Shown piece after piece: positions 1-9,947 of a stretch of DNA of 64,000 bases. The notes beneath the pieces were generated by a model that did no database searches, had not been told where the DNA came from, and was given only the letters and a program-made list of their open reading frames with translations. Made by a program: the position numbers and the translations under genes. Every line of letters begins with the position of its first letter. Positions within the stretch are counted from its first letter, which is position 1. The stretch lies in contig NW_008806279.1 in the NCBI RefSeq assembly GCF_000400465.1, positions 372,001 to 436,000 on the forward strand. The letters are read 5' to 3'. This DNA comes from Wallemia ichthyophaga EXF-994. Its lineage: Eukaryota > Basidiomycota > Wallemiomycetes > Wallemiales > Wallemiaceae.

Positions 1-1
1 A

Positions 2-82
2 AAGAAGAAGAGGAGTAGGAGGAGGAACAAAATTGGCGGTGATAGTGGCAGTGCGGATACACCTACACCTGCAACCGCATAG
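2..82 (+). CDS. possible 3' end of a gene cut by the left edge
   Basis: An open frame enters from the left edge and stops at TAG 80-82. It encodes a basic stretch (KKKRSRRRNK) followed by GGDSGSADTPTPATA, which looks like a disordered basic tail. There is too little sequence to assign a family. The only support is the open frame and its plausible composition, so it could be chance. Confidence 0.25.
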   Translation, partial: KKKRSRRRNKIGGDSGSADTPTPATA

Positions 83-208
83 ACAGCATGTTCTACTTAT
101 ACATATTATATTTATTGCACACTCACTCATCACTAACGCGTGGATATGTATCGATCAATTACAAACAGAACTTTGGTATGTGCCTCTTGACGAGATCTCT
201 TACTTGCA

Positions 209-422
209 CTAAAGCAAGTTACCGTCTTTGCCCTTAAATTCTCCACTGTTGGCTGCAGTATCCTTGGTACCTGCGAATTGGAAGTCGCCATTTGTGCCTG
301 CGCGCTTTAACTAGTGGGATTGTCAGCAGATTGCACTTCCGCACAAGAAGACGAACGGCTGGTTGTGCAGCGGTGACAGCTGCAAAGATTGCGAGGGTGA
401 AAGAAAGCAGCTTGATTTGCAT
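209..422 (-). CDS. small secreted peptide with a Kex2-like site (spliced)
   Basis: ATG at 422 opens a clear signal peptide (MQIKLLSFTLAIFAAVTAA). Upstream, at about 455-470, lies an AT-rich TATTTAA element. The unspliced frame runs to 234. Removing a short intron that ends at a consensus ...CACTAG acceptor, with a CTGAC branch-like site before it, joins the signal peptide in frame to LKRAGTNGDFQFAGTKDT and a Gly/Asp-rich tail ending at TAG 209-211. The donor is ambiguous: GTTCGT gives a 47-nt intron and GTGCGG a 34-nt one, both in phase. The product is about 50-60 residues with a Lys-Arg pair just after the signal peptide, as in Kex2-processed precursors. No family is recognised and expression is unproven. 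Confidence 0.5.
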
Positions 423-576
423 GGTTGTAGTTGAATAGGCGTGTACCCCTCTGCCCTTAAATACTCTTCTTCAAACCAAGCATTCCAATCTATAGTGTGA
501 ATGTGCAGATGTAATATACTTATGGTATAGCATTATAAACGACAAATTAGAACAAAATATATAAGTTTCATTTCAT

Positions 577-3419
577 CTACTCCTCCTCTTCATCCTCCCA
601 CTCGGGACCAATTTCCATCTGAGCTACTGCACCAATACCCATCAGCAGGCCTGATTGAGCATCAAGAATCTTCAAGCACGCCGATATCTCATCCAGAGCA
701 CCATTTTCAGCTTCCTCCTCCTCTAGCACCAGCTCCAAATCTTCCTGGTCGACATCACCGCCATTGTTGTGTTTCCCAAATTTCTGTATACGCTGCTTGC
801 GCTTCTCATGCATATCATGCAGCTGCTGCTCGACTGCCTTGGTGAAAGTTGTCGCAATTGGCTGCTTCAGGTTTGGAATTCCAAACGTAGACACTAACTT
901 GTAGAAGCAGTTCACTAACACACCTAAGAATGTTGGATCAACTTCATCGCTAATTGCCTCAACGACATTAGCAAACGTCGTGTCAATCACCTCCTCACTA
1001 GCTTGTCCGGTGAGTTTAGCGATCTCTGCACATTGTGGAACGAGACTGCATTTGTTGGTTAGCAGCCGTCATTTGTAAATTATCAAACCCACTGTGAAGA
1101 TGCCTCTCTCACACCATCATGAAAGTAGAACTTTAAACTAGACAGAGCGATCTCCAAGGATTGAACTGCGAATGGACCGAAATGCTCCTTCAACTCAGTG
1201 GCATAGACGACAAGGGTTTCCATTGCAGTGTTTTTATCTTCGAGCGCAGATGTCTGAATTCCGACGTTTTGATCAGCCATCCTCATCCATTCCAATTCTG
1301 GGTTGGCATCTTTATCTACCTCATCGTCATCGGCTACTTGCAACTCTGGCTTGATCTGTGCTGCTACAAGCAGTGGTGGCATCACGGAAGGAAGATATGG
1401 TGCAAACTCTGGTCCCATTACACCAGCAATTCTAGCCCATGCGCTTATTAAGTAGCTGATCTGTGGATCGTCACTCTCTGTAACTTGGCTCTGGATAACG
1501 GCAAGGAGCTCCGCTAATTTATTTGCATCAGGGAGGAAGGTTTCACGACCAACAGCCATTGAGATTAAGGTTGCACATTCCATCGCTTTACCCTTCATCA
1601 TCCTGAATTCCGGACCAAGGTTTGCGCCGAGGACGTTTATAAGTAATGGCATTACAGTGGAGTAATACTTTGCAAACTTCTCCTCAGCTGCATCCGCAAC
1701 AGTAGCAATGGTAGTGATGCTCTGCTCTTGCACATAGCGCTTCGAGCTGGTACCGAGGAGATGCAAGAGCCTTTCAATCAAGCCATCCATGTATGGCTCA
1801 AACAATTCAACTTCAGGTGGAGCATCAAAGAAGTTTACAAGTGCAGCAGAAGCGTGTGCTTGAACTCTTGGACTTCTGTCCTGCACAAGGCTCGCCAAAG
1901 CCTTTAGGATAGGATCGTAGAAAGCTTCTTGGAGAGATTCTGCAAAGTCAGTGCAGAGCTGACCGATAGCATGACAAGCGCCATGACGAACGCGAGGATG
2001 AGGATCGTTGAAAGTAGGCTCAATTAGCGAGATGACCTTGTCTAGTTCCGAGTTTAAGTTCTTGTATGAACCTTCGCCAATTGAAGCGATAGCCATCAAA
2101 CCACCGAGACGCTCTTGCCAATTTTGTGAAGAAATCATCGCAGGGATGAGCGTGAATGCAGGTGGGAGGATCGCTTTACCGCCGAGAGCGCTGGAAAGTC
2201 TGTCTATGTATTCCTCACCAACTTGAGCCTGTTCCTCCTCTTCTGGAACGTCGTCAATATCTTCAGTCGTTTCCCAATCCTCGTCGGACGATCTAATTGA
2301 CATCCACTTGAGACAAATTCTGATGAAAATTTCTGAAAAACGAGCGTTGCGTCTGCATGCAGCTGAGACACCCTCTGCCAAGCTAAGTAAAAGCTCAAGA
2401 GCAGGTTGACGGACTTCGAATGGGCATGCATCATTCTCTGCGATCTCAGCAGCGAAGTTGAGGACGTTGTTGAGGTGCGACTCGAACAAAGCTGGATGAG
2501 AAGAGGCAAGAGATGTGAATGTAAGCAGAGCATGACGCAAGCTGTCGAAATCACCAGTTTGAGCGAGTGGAGGGAGCAACTCAAACGTGATAACCAAGAT
2601 TGGAGACAATTGAATTCGAGTTGATCTATCCGAGTCGATGAGGGTAGATGAGAATGCTTTGAGGGCTGTCAAACGAACCTAAATAGTGTGAGATGAGTGA
2701 GTTGTATAAGTGAGACAACTCACATTGGTATGAGCATCTTGCAATCCTTGTGAGAACAATGGTTTAAGTTGATCCATTGGCATGTCCATGAGCATAACGG
2801 GTACACCTGACCAAACTCTCCATGCAGATTCGCGAATGGAAGGTGTATCGCTAGCGACGCATTGGAACAAAGCGGACGAAAGCTCGTTCCAGCTTTGGCC
2901 TCTGCTGAGACTATCTCTTGCGAGCTCTGCAAGAGTGTCTGCCAGCTTATTCCTTACTCCCTGGGCATGTTCATGGACCAATTGATTGATAAGTCTCACG
3001 GACTGTAACCATGATTTGTAAGTAGAGACCGCTCAAAAACAAGAAAACCGCACAATTTTTTGTCTTGTCTCGAGACGCAGGATATCTGCCCAGAGTTCCT
3101 GTGTTGGGTTGGTCTGATCTGGACGCTGGAACGCCAGTCTTCTCATCAGGACCAAAGCGAAAGAGCGCACCTGTGGGAGGTAAGAAGTGGAACAGGTTAA
3201 TAACCTACACGCACATGCTCCACTTGATGTGTGGCAGCTACTTCTGCAATCCCAGCTAGTGTATCGTCTGGGTGAGCAATTACCAGATTATCCTGCAAGA
3301 TCTGTATGGTGTTAGTGCGCAACCAAACGCAGCGCCACGCCCACCTTCTCTGCTCTAGATCTAATATCATTTGCAGAACTCTGTAACTGGTCTATCAAAC
3401 TGAATAACTCTGCGCTCAT
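577..3419 (-). CDS. PSE1: importin beta-3 / karyopherin Kap121 (IPO5 family), C-terminally shortened
   Basis: This is a HEAT-repeat nuclear import receptor that carries ribosomal proteins, histones and other cargo through the pore and releases them on Ran-GTP. At least five introns are inferred. The start MSAELFSLIDQL matches the family N-terminus, and the next exons carry RSFALVLMRR and a HEAT pair. The large exon at about 1095-2672 has family hallmarks: an acidic loop after repeat 8 (DEDWETTEDIDDVPEEEE), LGGKAILPPAF, DPHPRVRHGACHAIGQL, DPQISYLISAWAR and LKFYFHDGVRE. After the acidic DLELVLEEEEAENGALDE block the protein ends within about 35 residues. It is about 870 residues long, against about 1,080-1,110 in the family. 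The last HEAT repeats are missing and the downstream DNA holds an unrelated small gene. The importin-5 assignment is firm; the shortened end is the oddity. Confidence 0.93.
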
Positions 3420-3804
3420 TATTTGCGGACTGCCTCGTCTTGGTGGTTGAGGTGAAAGAGTCCAAGTGATGATAACAAACTTGTTAGGAGTATCGTTCAA
3501 AGCGGGATTTAGACAGACTGTCAGGTCTTGTTGAAGGTCAGAGAGAGTTAGACGAGTGAGATAAAGCTTACTGGGAGTAGCGCAAATTATTTACAGGGAA
3601 TGGGTTATACCCGTCTTCCTATGGCCCCAAGACGCCGAAACGCAAGGAAAATAAGAAAGGCGTGAGTTCCGCTTTAACACCGCAGCGGCGGCTGAGACGC
3701 ACGTGACTCACGCCTTTTGTTTGTTGTGTTTCACGAACCCGGCTAACGGCGCACAAACACAAAAATTGTACAAGTGAAAGAATGGGATATATTATATGCG
3801 TCTA
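3420..3804. other. intergenic region between LSB5-like and importin genes
   Basis: This stretch is the upstream region of the importin gene and the 3' region of the minus-strand Lsb5-like gene. No coding frame with family similarity is seen. It contains a CACGTGAC E-box-like sequence near 3701-3708, which is a motif only and carries no evidence of function. Confidence 0.5.
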
Positions 3805-4530
3805 TTACGTTCCAGGTGGATCAGCGAATGGATCTTCTGCATCCGTTGGCGTTTCCTCCATCCTTTGTTTCTGTTGCGCGTTAAATTTTGGTATAGACGA
3901 GCTTGATTGGCGGGACTTGGATGAGGTTGATTTGTGTGTAGGTCTAGGTGGCTGTATGCGCTGTATAAGTTGAGGTTTGCGCGGATATAAAGCACCACTT
4001 ACAGCACCACTCCCACAATCCTGATAGAGCTGCTTGAAACGGCTATTATGAGAATTCTCATCACATAGCGATCGCAGCACCGCTCTAAGTTTCTTTTTCA
4101 CTTTAGGATCGTAGTTTGGATCGGATGCGATCAACCGGAATCGTGCCTCAAGTTCGCTGTCTGGGAAATCACCACTTGAGACGCCATTAGATACGCAGCC
4201 GTGAAATATCTAAGCGTGGTGTTATAGTAATCCATGCAAATACAGTCAACCCACTGTCAAAGCACGGATATGCTGATGGTTAGTGCCATGCTTGAGTTGC
4301 TTGCGCATTGCTCTGCTAGCTTCAACTTGACCAGTCCTCTTCATAAGCTGCATGCTTTCAACGATATCGAATACGCTGTGTACAACTGAGCTCAGCTGCC
4401 GTATGATAATACATCCAACTCACCCATCAATTGAAGATTCTTCGTATTCTTTACTACAGTATATCTCAATAAGCCTCGTCACGCTCGATGTCTCTTTCTC
4501 CCCGTTAAGCACTTTTCTCAATGATTTCAT
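3805..4530 (-). CDS. LSB5: VHS-domain protein, Lsb5-like
   Basis: The gene has three inferred exons and a product of about 210 residues. The N-terminal half reads as a VHS domain: SSVTRLIEIYCSKEY, then FDIVESMQLMKRTGQVEASR, then AMRKQLKHG and HIRALTIFHGCVSNG. This follows the helix pattern of Lsb5 and GGA-type VHS domains. The second half (VKKKLRAVLRSLCDE, FKQLYQDCG) matches the end of the domain, and a Pro/Ser/Gln-rich tail follows. Yeast Lsb5 binds Las17, Sla1 and ubiquitin and links cortical actin to endocytosis. That role is taken from the family. No GAT domain or NPF motif is obvious here. ATG 4530 is the first in-frame methionine and the encoded N-terminus fits the family. Confidence 0.72.
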
Positions 4531-4617
4531 TTTAATTGTCTAGTCGCAGTCGCAGTTTCAATGCAAGAAGAGACATAATGAAGTAATAAATATCTAATCA
4601 ATTCAAACAGCTACGCT

Positions 4618-6933
4618 TCATCCTTGTATTTCTTTCACCTCCCTATTCAAAGCGTCACTTGTTTCTGACGCCAGCTCATTCGACTTGACCATCAATCTAA
4701 ACATCTTGAGCGACCCATCTGCCTCCACTCCTGTGAGTGAAAACTGCTTGCCGTCAGCTGATGGGTTCATTTCCGGGTGTATGTTAAAGTTCTATACCTC
4801 GTTAGCCTCATTCTCTCATCAAGACATCCACACTCACCAAAAGTATCTTGGTTGTGGTTGAATCTCTATGCAAAATTCTCTTCTTTTTATTCTCGCGATT
4901 CTGCTTAATCTTAAATAACCCACTTCCACTTGGCTTCCAGCCATCCACGAATCTGTAAAGCCTAGCTTTAACTTGATAGACATCGTCTTCGTCTTCTTCA
5001 CCGGTCATAGTGCTCGTGCGAACCCCACTTTCTTCTTCGTTCTCCTTCTTCTCCTTATCCTCTTCTTTCACTTCTTTTACCTCTTCCTTCACCACTTCCT
5101 TGTCACTCTGGGAAGCACCGCCAAATAAGAACTTGGGTGGCGTTGGTGGCGCCTTATCCATTTCGGCTGGCTTAGGGAAAGAAGGCAAGCTGGAAGCGCT
5201 TCCAAATGTAAAAGCTAATCCTCCTTTAGATGGTGTGCTTTCGCTAGAAGGTGGTGCAGATCCAGACGGCTGAGATGCCTGTCCGAAGCTAAAACCGGGT
5301 GAAGTTTGTGATGTTTTTTCGCCCAAAGCTGCACCAAAACCTAAACTTTGCTTTGTTGCGAATGGATTTGGTATGGAACCAGCTGAGCTATTCTGAGTAG
5401 GTTTTTCGAATGCACTAGGCGTCGATGGCGCTGATGATAATGGTGTGCTTGTACTCGATGGGTTGAATAAACTTGGGACAGTTGGAGGTTTTGGTACGGC
5501 TGAGGCTGGCTTAGGAGCTGGGGGTATTTCCATTGGCATTTCATCCTTATCCACTTTGTCATCCTCCTTTTGCTCCTGTTTCTTGCTACTATCGCTCTCA
5601 CCAAGTGCAGAAAACTTGTTGAAAGTATTTGACTTGGGAGATTCCTTCTTGTCCTCATTTTTAGATCCAAAGGTACCATTATTCTTTTCATTCGATGACG
5701 ATGCGAATGCGCTTGGAGGAAATGAGAATGGTGACTTGGATTCTTTCACAGGAGCAATAGTGGCAGTAGGCTTGAACCCGGTGCCAGTTTGGCCAACCGA
5801 GCTGGATGAAGTTGATGGTTTGAGAGAAAAGCTACCAGCTGCAGGCATAGAAAAGGCAGGTGGAGCGATGGGTGGTTGCGCGGGTTTTGAGGATTCTAAA
5901 ACCTCTGGTCTTTGATCTTTTACTTCTTTTGGCTGTTCCTTTGGGTACTCCTTTGGCTGCTCCTTTGTCTTTGATGTCTTTTCATTGATAGAACCCAAGT
6001 GTTTCTTGTACTCATCGGTGACTGAAACGAGCGCCGTAGAGAGATCAACAAATGGATTTTTTTCTGTTGCCACTCTGAGCGCATCAATAAGCGACTTGTT
6101 GAGGCCCTTGAGTGAGGCGAAGTAATGGACATCATCATCATCGACTTTCTCTTCTGCCTTAGGCTGAGGCTGAGGTGGTGATGGCTTTGATGATGTTGAT
6201 GGTTCTGATGGTTTCTGTGCTCCAAAAGAACCAAATGATCCGAAAGAGCCGAAAGACGGTGAGCTTGTTGATGGTGGTTGGTTTGGTGCAGAAGAAGTCT
6301 ATATCGCGTTAGCGTAATTAATGAAGGATTAAAATCCACTAACAGATGCGTTAAAGGCACCAAATGATCCAGTAGACTGTAGAACCAAGTCAGTACGTCT
6401 TGTTGGTTATTCCATCTAAGTGCAATTACCTTTGGTACACTCCTAGCTGGAGCTGCAGAGAAAGCAGAAAATGGATTGCTCTATGGGGCTCTGTGAGATC
6501 ACATGGCAAGAGAAAGCCAAAGTAAGTATTTACCTTTGGTGCTGAATCTTCTGATTTAGTTGGAGGGTTGAATGCAAAGGGATTGATCTGAGGGAACGTC
6601 AGAGGAAATCTTCAAATATACTAATACTACCACTAACCTTGGCAGCTTCTTGCGTCTTCCCAGGTTGAGTCGGTGGTGCTGCAGATTGCATCCTTTTTGG
6701 CATTCCGCGTATTCTACAAGTAGAATTAGCAAAGGAATGCTAATCAAATAATCCACCCCACTTTCTCTGCGATAAAGAAGAATCATTTGCACGTGCAAAC
6801 GGCTTGGCTCCTTCCTCGTAGTTGGACTAGAAAGAGATGAGCAGCGAATAAGAATCTAGAGCAGACACACATTGTCATCTCCTTCTGCCTCAGGATCGTC
6901 CTGCGTGAGCTGCTTTTCAGCGCCTCTTTTCAT
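4618..6933 (-). CDS. NUP2: nucleoporin Nup2/Nup50, FG repeats plus Ran-binding domain
   Basis: This is a mobile nuclear-basket nucleoporin that binds importin alpha and Ran-GTP and speeds recycling of import complexes. The N-terminus MKRGAEKQLTQDD is the classic Nup50/Nup2 motif for importin-alpha binding. Several short exons follow. The long central exon is Ser/Pro/Lys-rich with FG-type motifs (FGSK, FGAAL, FSFGQ, FTFGS, FLFGG). The C-terminus is a RanBD1 domain: DVYQVKARLYRFV, SGLFKIKQN, KKRILHRDSTTTKILL. An intron at about 4793-4839 then leads to NFNIHPEMN and the final helix. The product is about 650-690 residues. Five or more introns crowd into the first kilobase, and several boundaries there are approximate. 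Confidence 0.9.
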
Positions 6934-7153
6934 AGTGATGGATGTAGTGAGAGAAGAGAAGATGGCGACGGGACTGAGATGAGATATGAGATATGAGGGA
7001 ATGAGACTGCTTGGATTAGAAACATACACAATTTGAACACCTGTCCCACTTAATAAATTTAACTTATAAATGAAAATTGATTAGGACACAGATATTGTAA
7101 ACGGAGTTTAAATAAGTACAGTTTGCTAGCTACGTTTTTACATGATACGTTGT

Positions 7154-7737
7154 TTATAAGAGATCAGGGGCCCAGCTACTGATCGGTGGTAATCGAAGTC
7201 TCTTGGTGGAGGGTGGTGAGGGTGGTGCGATTGGCTCTGGCTTAGGCATTTCATCCGTAAAACTGCAATCCTTGTGTCTTTGGCTGCAGCGTGCTGTTTT
7301 AGTTTTAAATGAGCTGCCGAGTGGAATGCGCATGTGTCACCTACTGCACGTCGGTTTCAGTCCATCGCACTTGAGCTTACTGCTCTTGCAATTTGTACAC
7401 GCTCTAAGTATACGATGGCGTCTGTCTTTGGTAAGCGGATTCGATGGCCGCGTGTGGAGCGTCATATGTCTGGTGAGGACATCTGAGCGCGCAAAAGAGC
7501 GCCCGCAGAAGGTGCAGCTGATTATAGGGGTTAGTGGGGGTGAAATGAATAGGATGAAACCATATAAACTAACATATGCGGCCTTTCTTTTGTATCTGTA
7601 TAAAAATTAGCTTCAACATTCCATACGGGAGCAGTTGTAGTCCACTCACGCGCAGAGTTTATGTGGCGTACGAGGTGCTCGTAACGACTGAAAACCTTCT
7701 GACACTGATCACATTGGTGTTGCTGCGTATCGGACAT
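7154..7737 (-). CDS. mini-regulator: two C2H2 fingers fused to a Zn2Cys6 cluster
   Basis: Four inferred exons give about 140 residues. Two C2H2 fingers come first (CDQCQKVFSRYEHLVRHINSAH and CTFCGRSFARSDVLTRHMTLH; the first is given here split by its own spacing). A basic linker and a Zn2Cys6 cluster follow (ACTNCKSSKLKC, then CTRC...C). The GTAGGT donor inside the cluster restores the last two cysteines (CTRCSQRHKDC) in frame. The protein then stops after a Pro-rich tail ending APDLL. Family members with this domain order, such as S. pombe Klf1-type regulators, normally continue for several hundred residues with a fungal-specific transcription-factor domain. Here none is present. Likely nuclear and DNA-binding; targets are unknown. 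It could be a remnant, but the frame and splice sites are intact. Confidence 0.72.
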
Positions 7738-8025
7738 TTATCCTACTTGATCTCGTTTTTCGTTTGTCGTTTTTGAAGAAGCGCTGTCTCTTCGATCGAC
7801 GGATCGAAAATTACTGCCGAATGGAGAGTCTCCGGTATTAAAAAACACATTTAGCAGACAATATTGCCTACAGCGTATTGCTTTAATTTAAACAAAAAAT
7901 ACCTGCCCTTCATCTCCCTCTTTTAAACACGGAGTATGCCGGAGCGTCTGTTAAGCATATATCCGACAGGATGTGCGCACATATCCAATCGGGATTTATT
8001 TTTGATCATTGTCATTTAGTTTTAT

Positions 8026-9172
8026 TCATTTCTCAATGCTGTCTACAAAGTTATTAGGTATCCAGCCGAATCTTCCATCTCGCGTGCGGCCTTGTATCCA
8101 CTCTCCCGATCTGTTTATGACGGCAACTATATCACCCACTTTGATTTCAATTTCTGTGCCTTTCCTGTCCTCTGGTGGTGTGTATGCATACTTGCAACGC
8201 ACAAACGTCAAATTCGACGGATCGATCCTCTCCCCATTTGAGCCGATTAAGAGGTGCTGATTAATCTGAGATTGTGATGCCATCTTGACAAGCTTTGCCA
8301 TAATATATGGCACACCAATCACGGCGAGGAGAAATATTACTAATGGTTTCTTCTTTGGTTTGTTCTGAACATCTCTTGCCCTTTCGGGTAATTTCCTTCC
8401 GCGTGCTTTGGCGATCATCAATTTTATCCATCGCAGAACGTTAAAAGCGGATAGAATTTGTGCCAGGTATCCTTTTAAATGCCCGAATTGCTCTGCCACT
8501 CCCTTCATACTCCATCAAATTAGCCGACGGAAGCGATACTCCACTTACGAGCATAGCATAGAATGACGAATGTGTTGCCATAAATGTTGATTCGAGCATC
8601 TGAGCAAATCCACCGAAAGTTCCAACTATGCTTTCAAGCAGTTGAAACGTTGCTTGCGTTCCCGATTCCATTCGCTGTCCGACGCTGTTCGGCTCACCAT
8701 ACGCCATCGGTCTATAGCCAAGCCCGCCGAAGCCAGCGTTATAGCCAGAGTTATAGCCGCCGAAGCCACCGATACCAGCCATGCCATTACCGAAGCGTGA
8801 ATACGGTCCACCGAACCTATTGCCGTATGAGCTGTTTAGTCAGCGATGCTGCGACGATATTTATAGCTCACCCGTAACCTCCACCGAAGGAGTCGCCGTA
8901 CATTCCACTGCCAACGCCAGCGCCTATACCTCCATTCATACCACCGCCAGTGAATGGCTGCTGGATTTGATTATAGGCTGAAAACAAGTCAAATTTGTTC
9001 CGATGGATTCGTGAGACTTACGGTTATCATACATCGGATTGATATTTGAGAGGTTGGATGGTCTTGGAGGGATAGCTGGCTGTGTTGAGTCCTGTGGCTG
9101 TGGCTGCGGCTGCGGCTGGATATCTGTGTTGACGTTTCCATTCTCCCAGGGTTTTGGTGGCGCTGTAGACAT
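8026..9172 (-). CDS. PEX13: peroxisomal membrane docking protein Pex13
   Basis: This is an integral peroxisomal membrane protein that docks the Pex5/Pex7 receptors with Pex14 during matrix protein import. The first exon is Pro/Gln-rich (MSTAPPKPWENGN). The middle is a Gly/Tyr/Phe-rich region with many YG and FGG motifs. Next comes the conserved core (FQLLESIVGTFGGFAQMLES, FNVLRWIK), a hydrophobic segment KKPLVIFLLAVIGVPYIMAK and a C-terminal SH3 domain (VRCKYAYTPPEDRKG, GEWIQGRTRDGRFGWIPNNF). The product is about 345 residues with two to three introns. The ATG at 9172 is used because the in-frame codon further upstream is TTG. Confidence 0.95.
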
Positions 9173-9947
9173 GACGTGAGTGTTGGTTATCAAGGTGTAT
9201 ATATATGTGTTGTGTGTGTGTATTGTATGTATTGTGTACGTGCGTACGTGCGTTAACTGCGTTTTTACGAGTACGAATATTGCTACAAATCTGTAACTTT
9301 GCCTTATAAGAATAAAGTAGACACAAAGTATTCGAATTAGAATATCAAGTCAATAATATTATATTAAGTACAATATTTCATCTCATGTAGAAGCACCCAG
9401 GCCAATTATCAATAGGCAATTAATGTCTAGAAACGTGGTATCTATTAACAACGCACACAAAACACCCTTCTTAATACAATGCTAGCACTAACGCCTACAC
9501 TGAACAGAGAAAGAATGCAGCATGAGCTGTCTAATGAAAAATTGGCTATGGTCCAGAGGACACAAAGCACTAGGGTTTGGAGTAGATTTCAACCAGCAAC
9601 GTACTCAGGCTCGGTTTTCACCTCAATGCCATGAGTTCTAACCCTTGCACAAAGATGGTTTGAAATAAGAGTATCTAGCCTGACTATATCTCATTTGCGC
9701 ACCGAGACCTAGTTGTGTGACGAGATGCACTAAAAATGTGAATTTATAGAGGTTTTTTCAACTAGCTTTGTTTTTGATTGAGCGTTTGGCGTCTAAAATC
9801 TCTACTCATACCAATCAACTCTTAATCTCTGCAAAGCTGATGGTTCAAAAGTTTCACATTACAACTACATGAATTATGTCAAGAGATATTTATATATGTA
9901 AATCATTTTATTCAAATTCAAATCAAATTCATTTAAATCCATTCATC
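9173..9947. other. intergenic, 775 bp, between KGD1 3' end and PEX13 start
   Basis: No convincing coding frame is seen. The first part is the PEX13 upstream region, with a TG/TA-rich run at about 9198-9260. The rest is AT-rich and holds the 3' region of the KGD1 gene. I found no similarity to the paired repeat at 32 and 56 kb. Confidence 0.5.

Noticed and set aside
5010-5915. Plus-strand frames across the NUP2 FG region
   Set aside because: They are shadows of low-complexity Ser/Lys/Pro codons on the minus strand; NUP2 has clear motifs.
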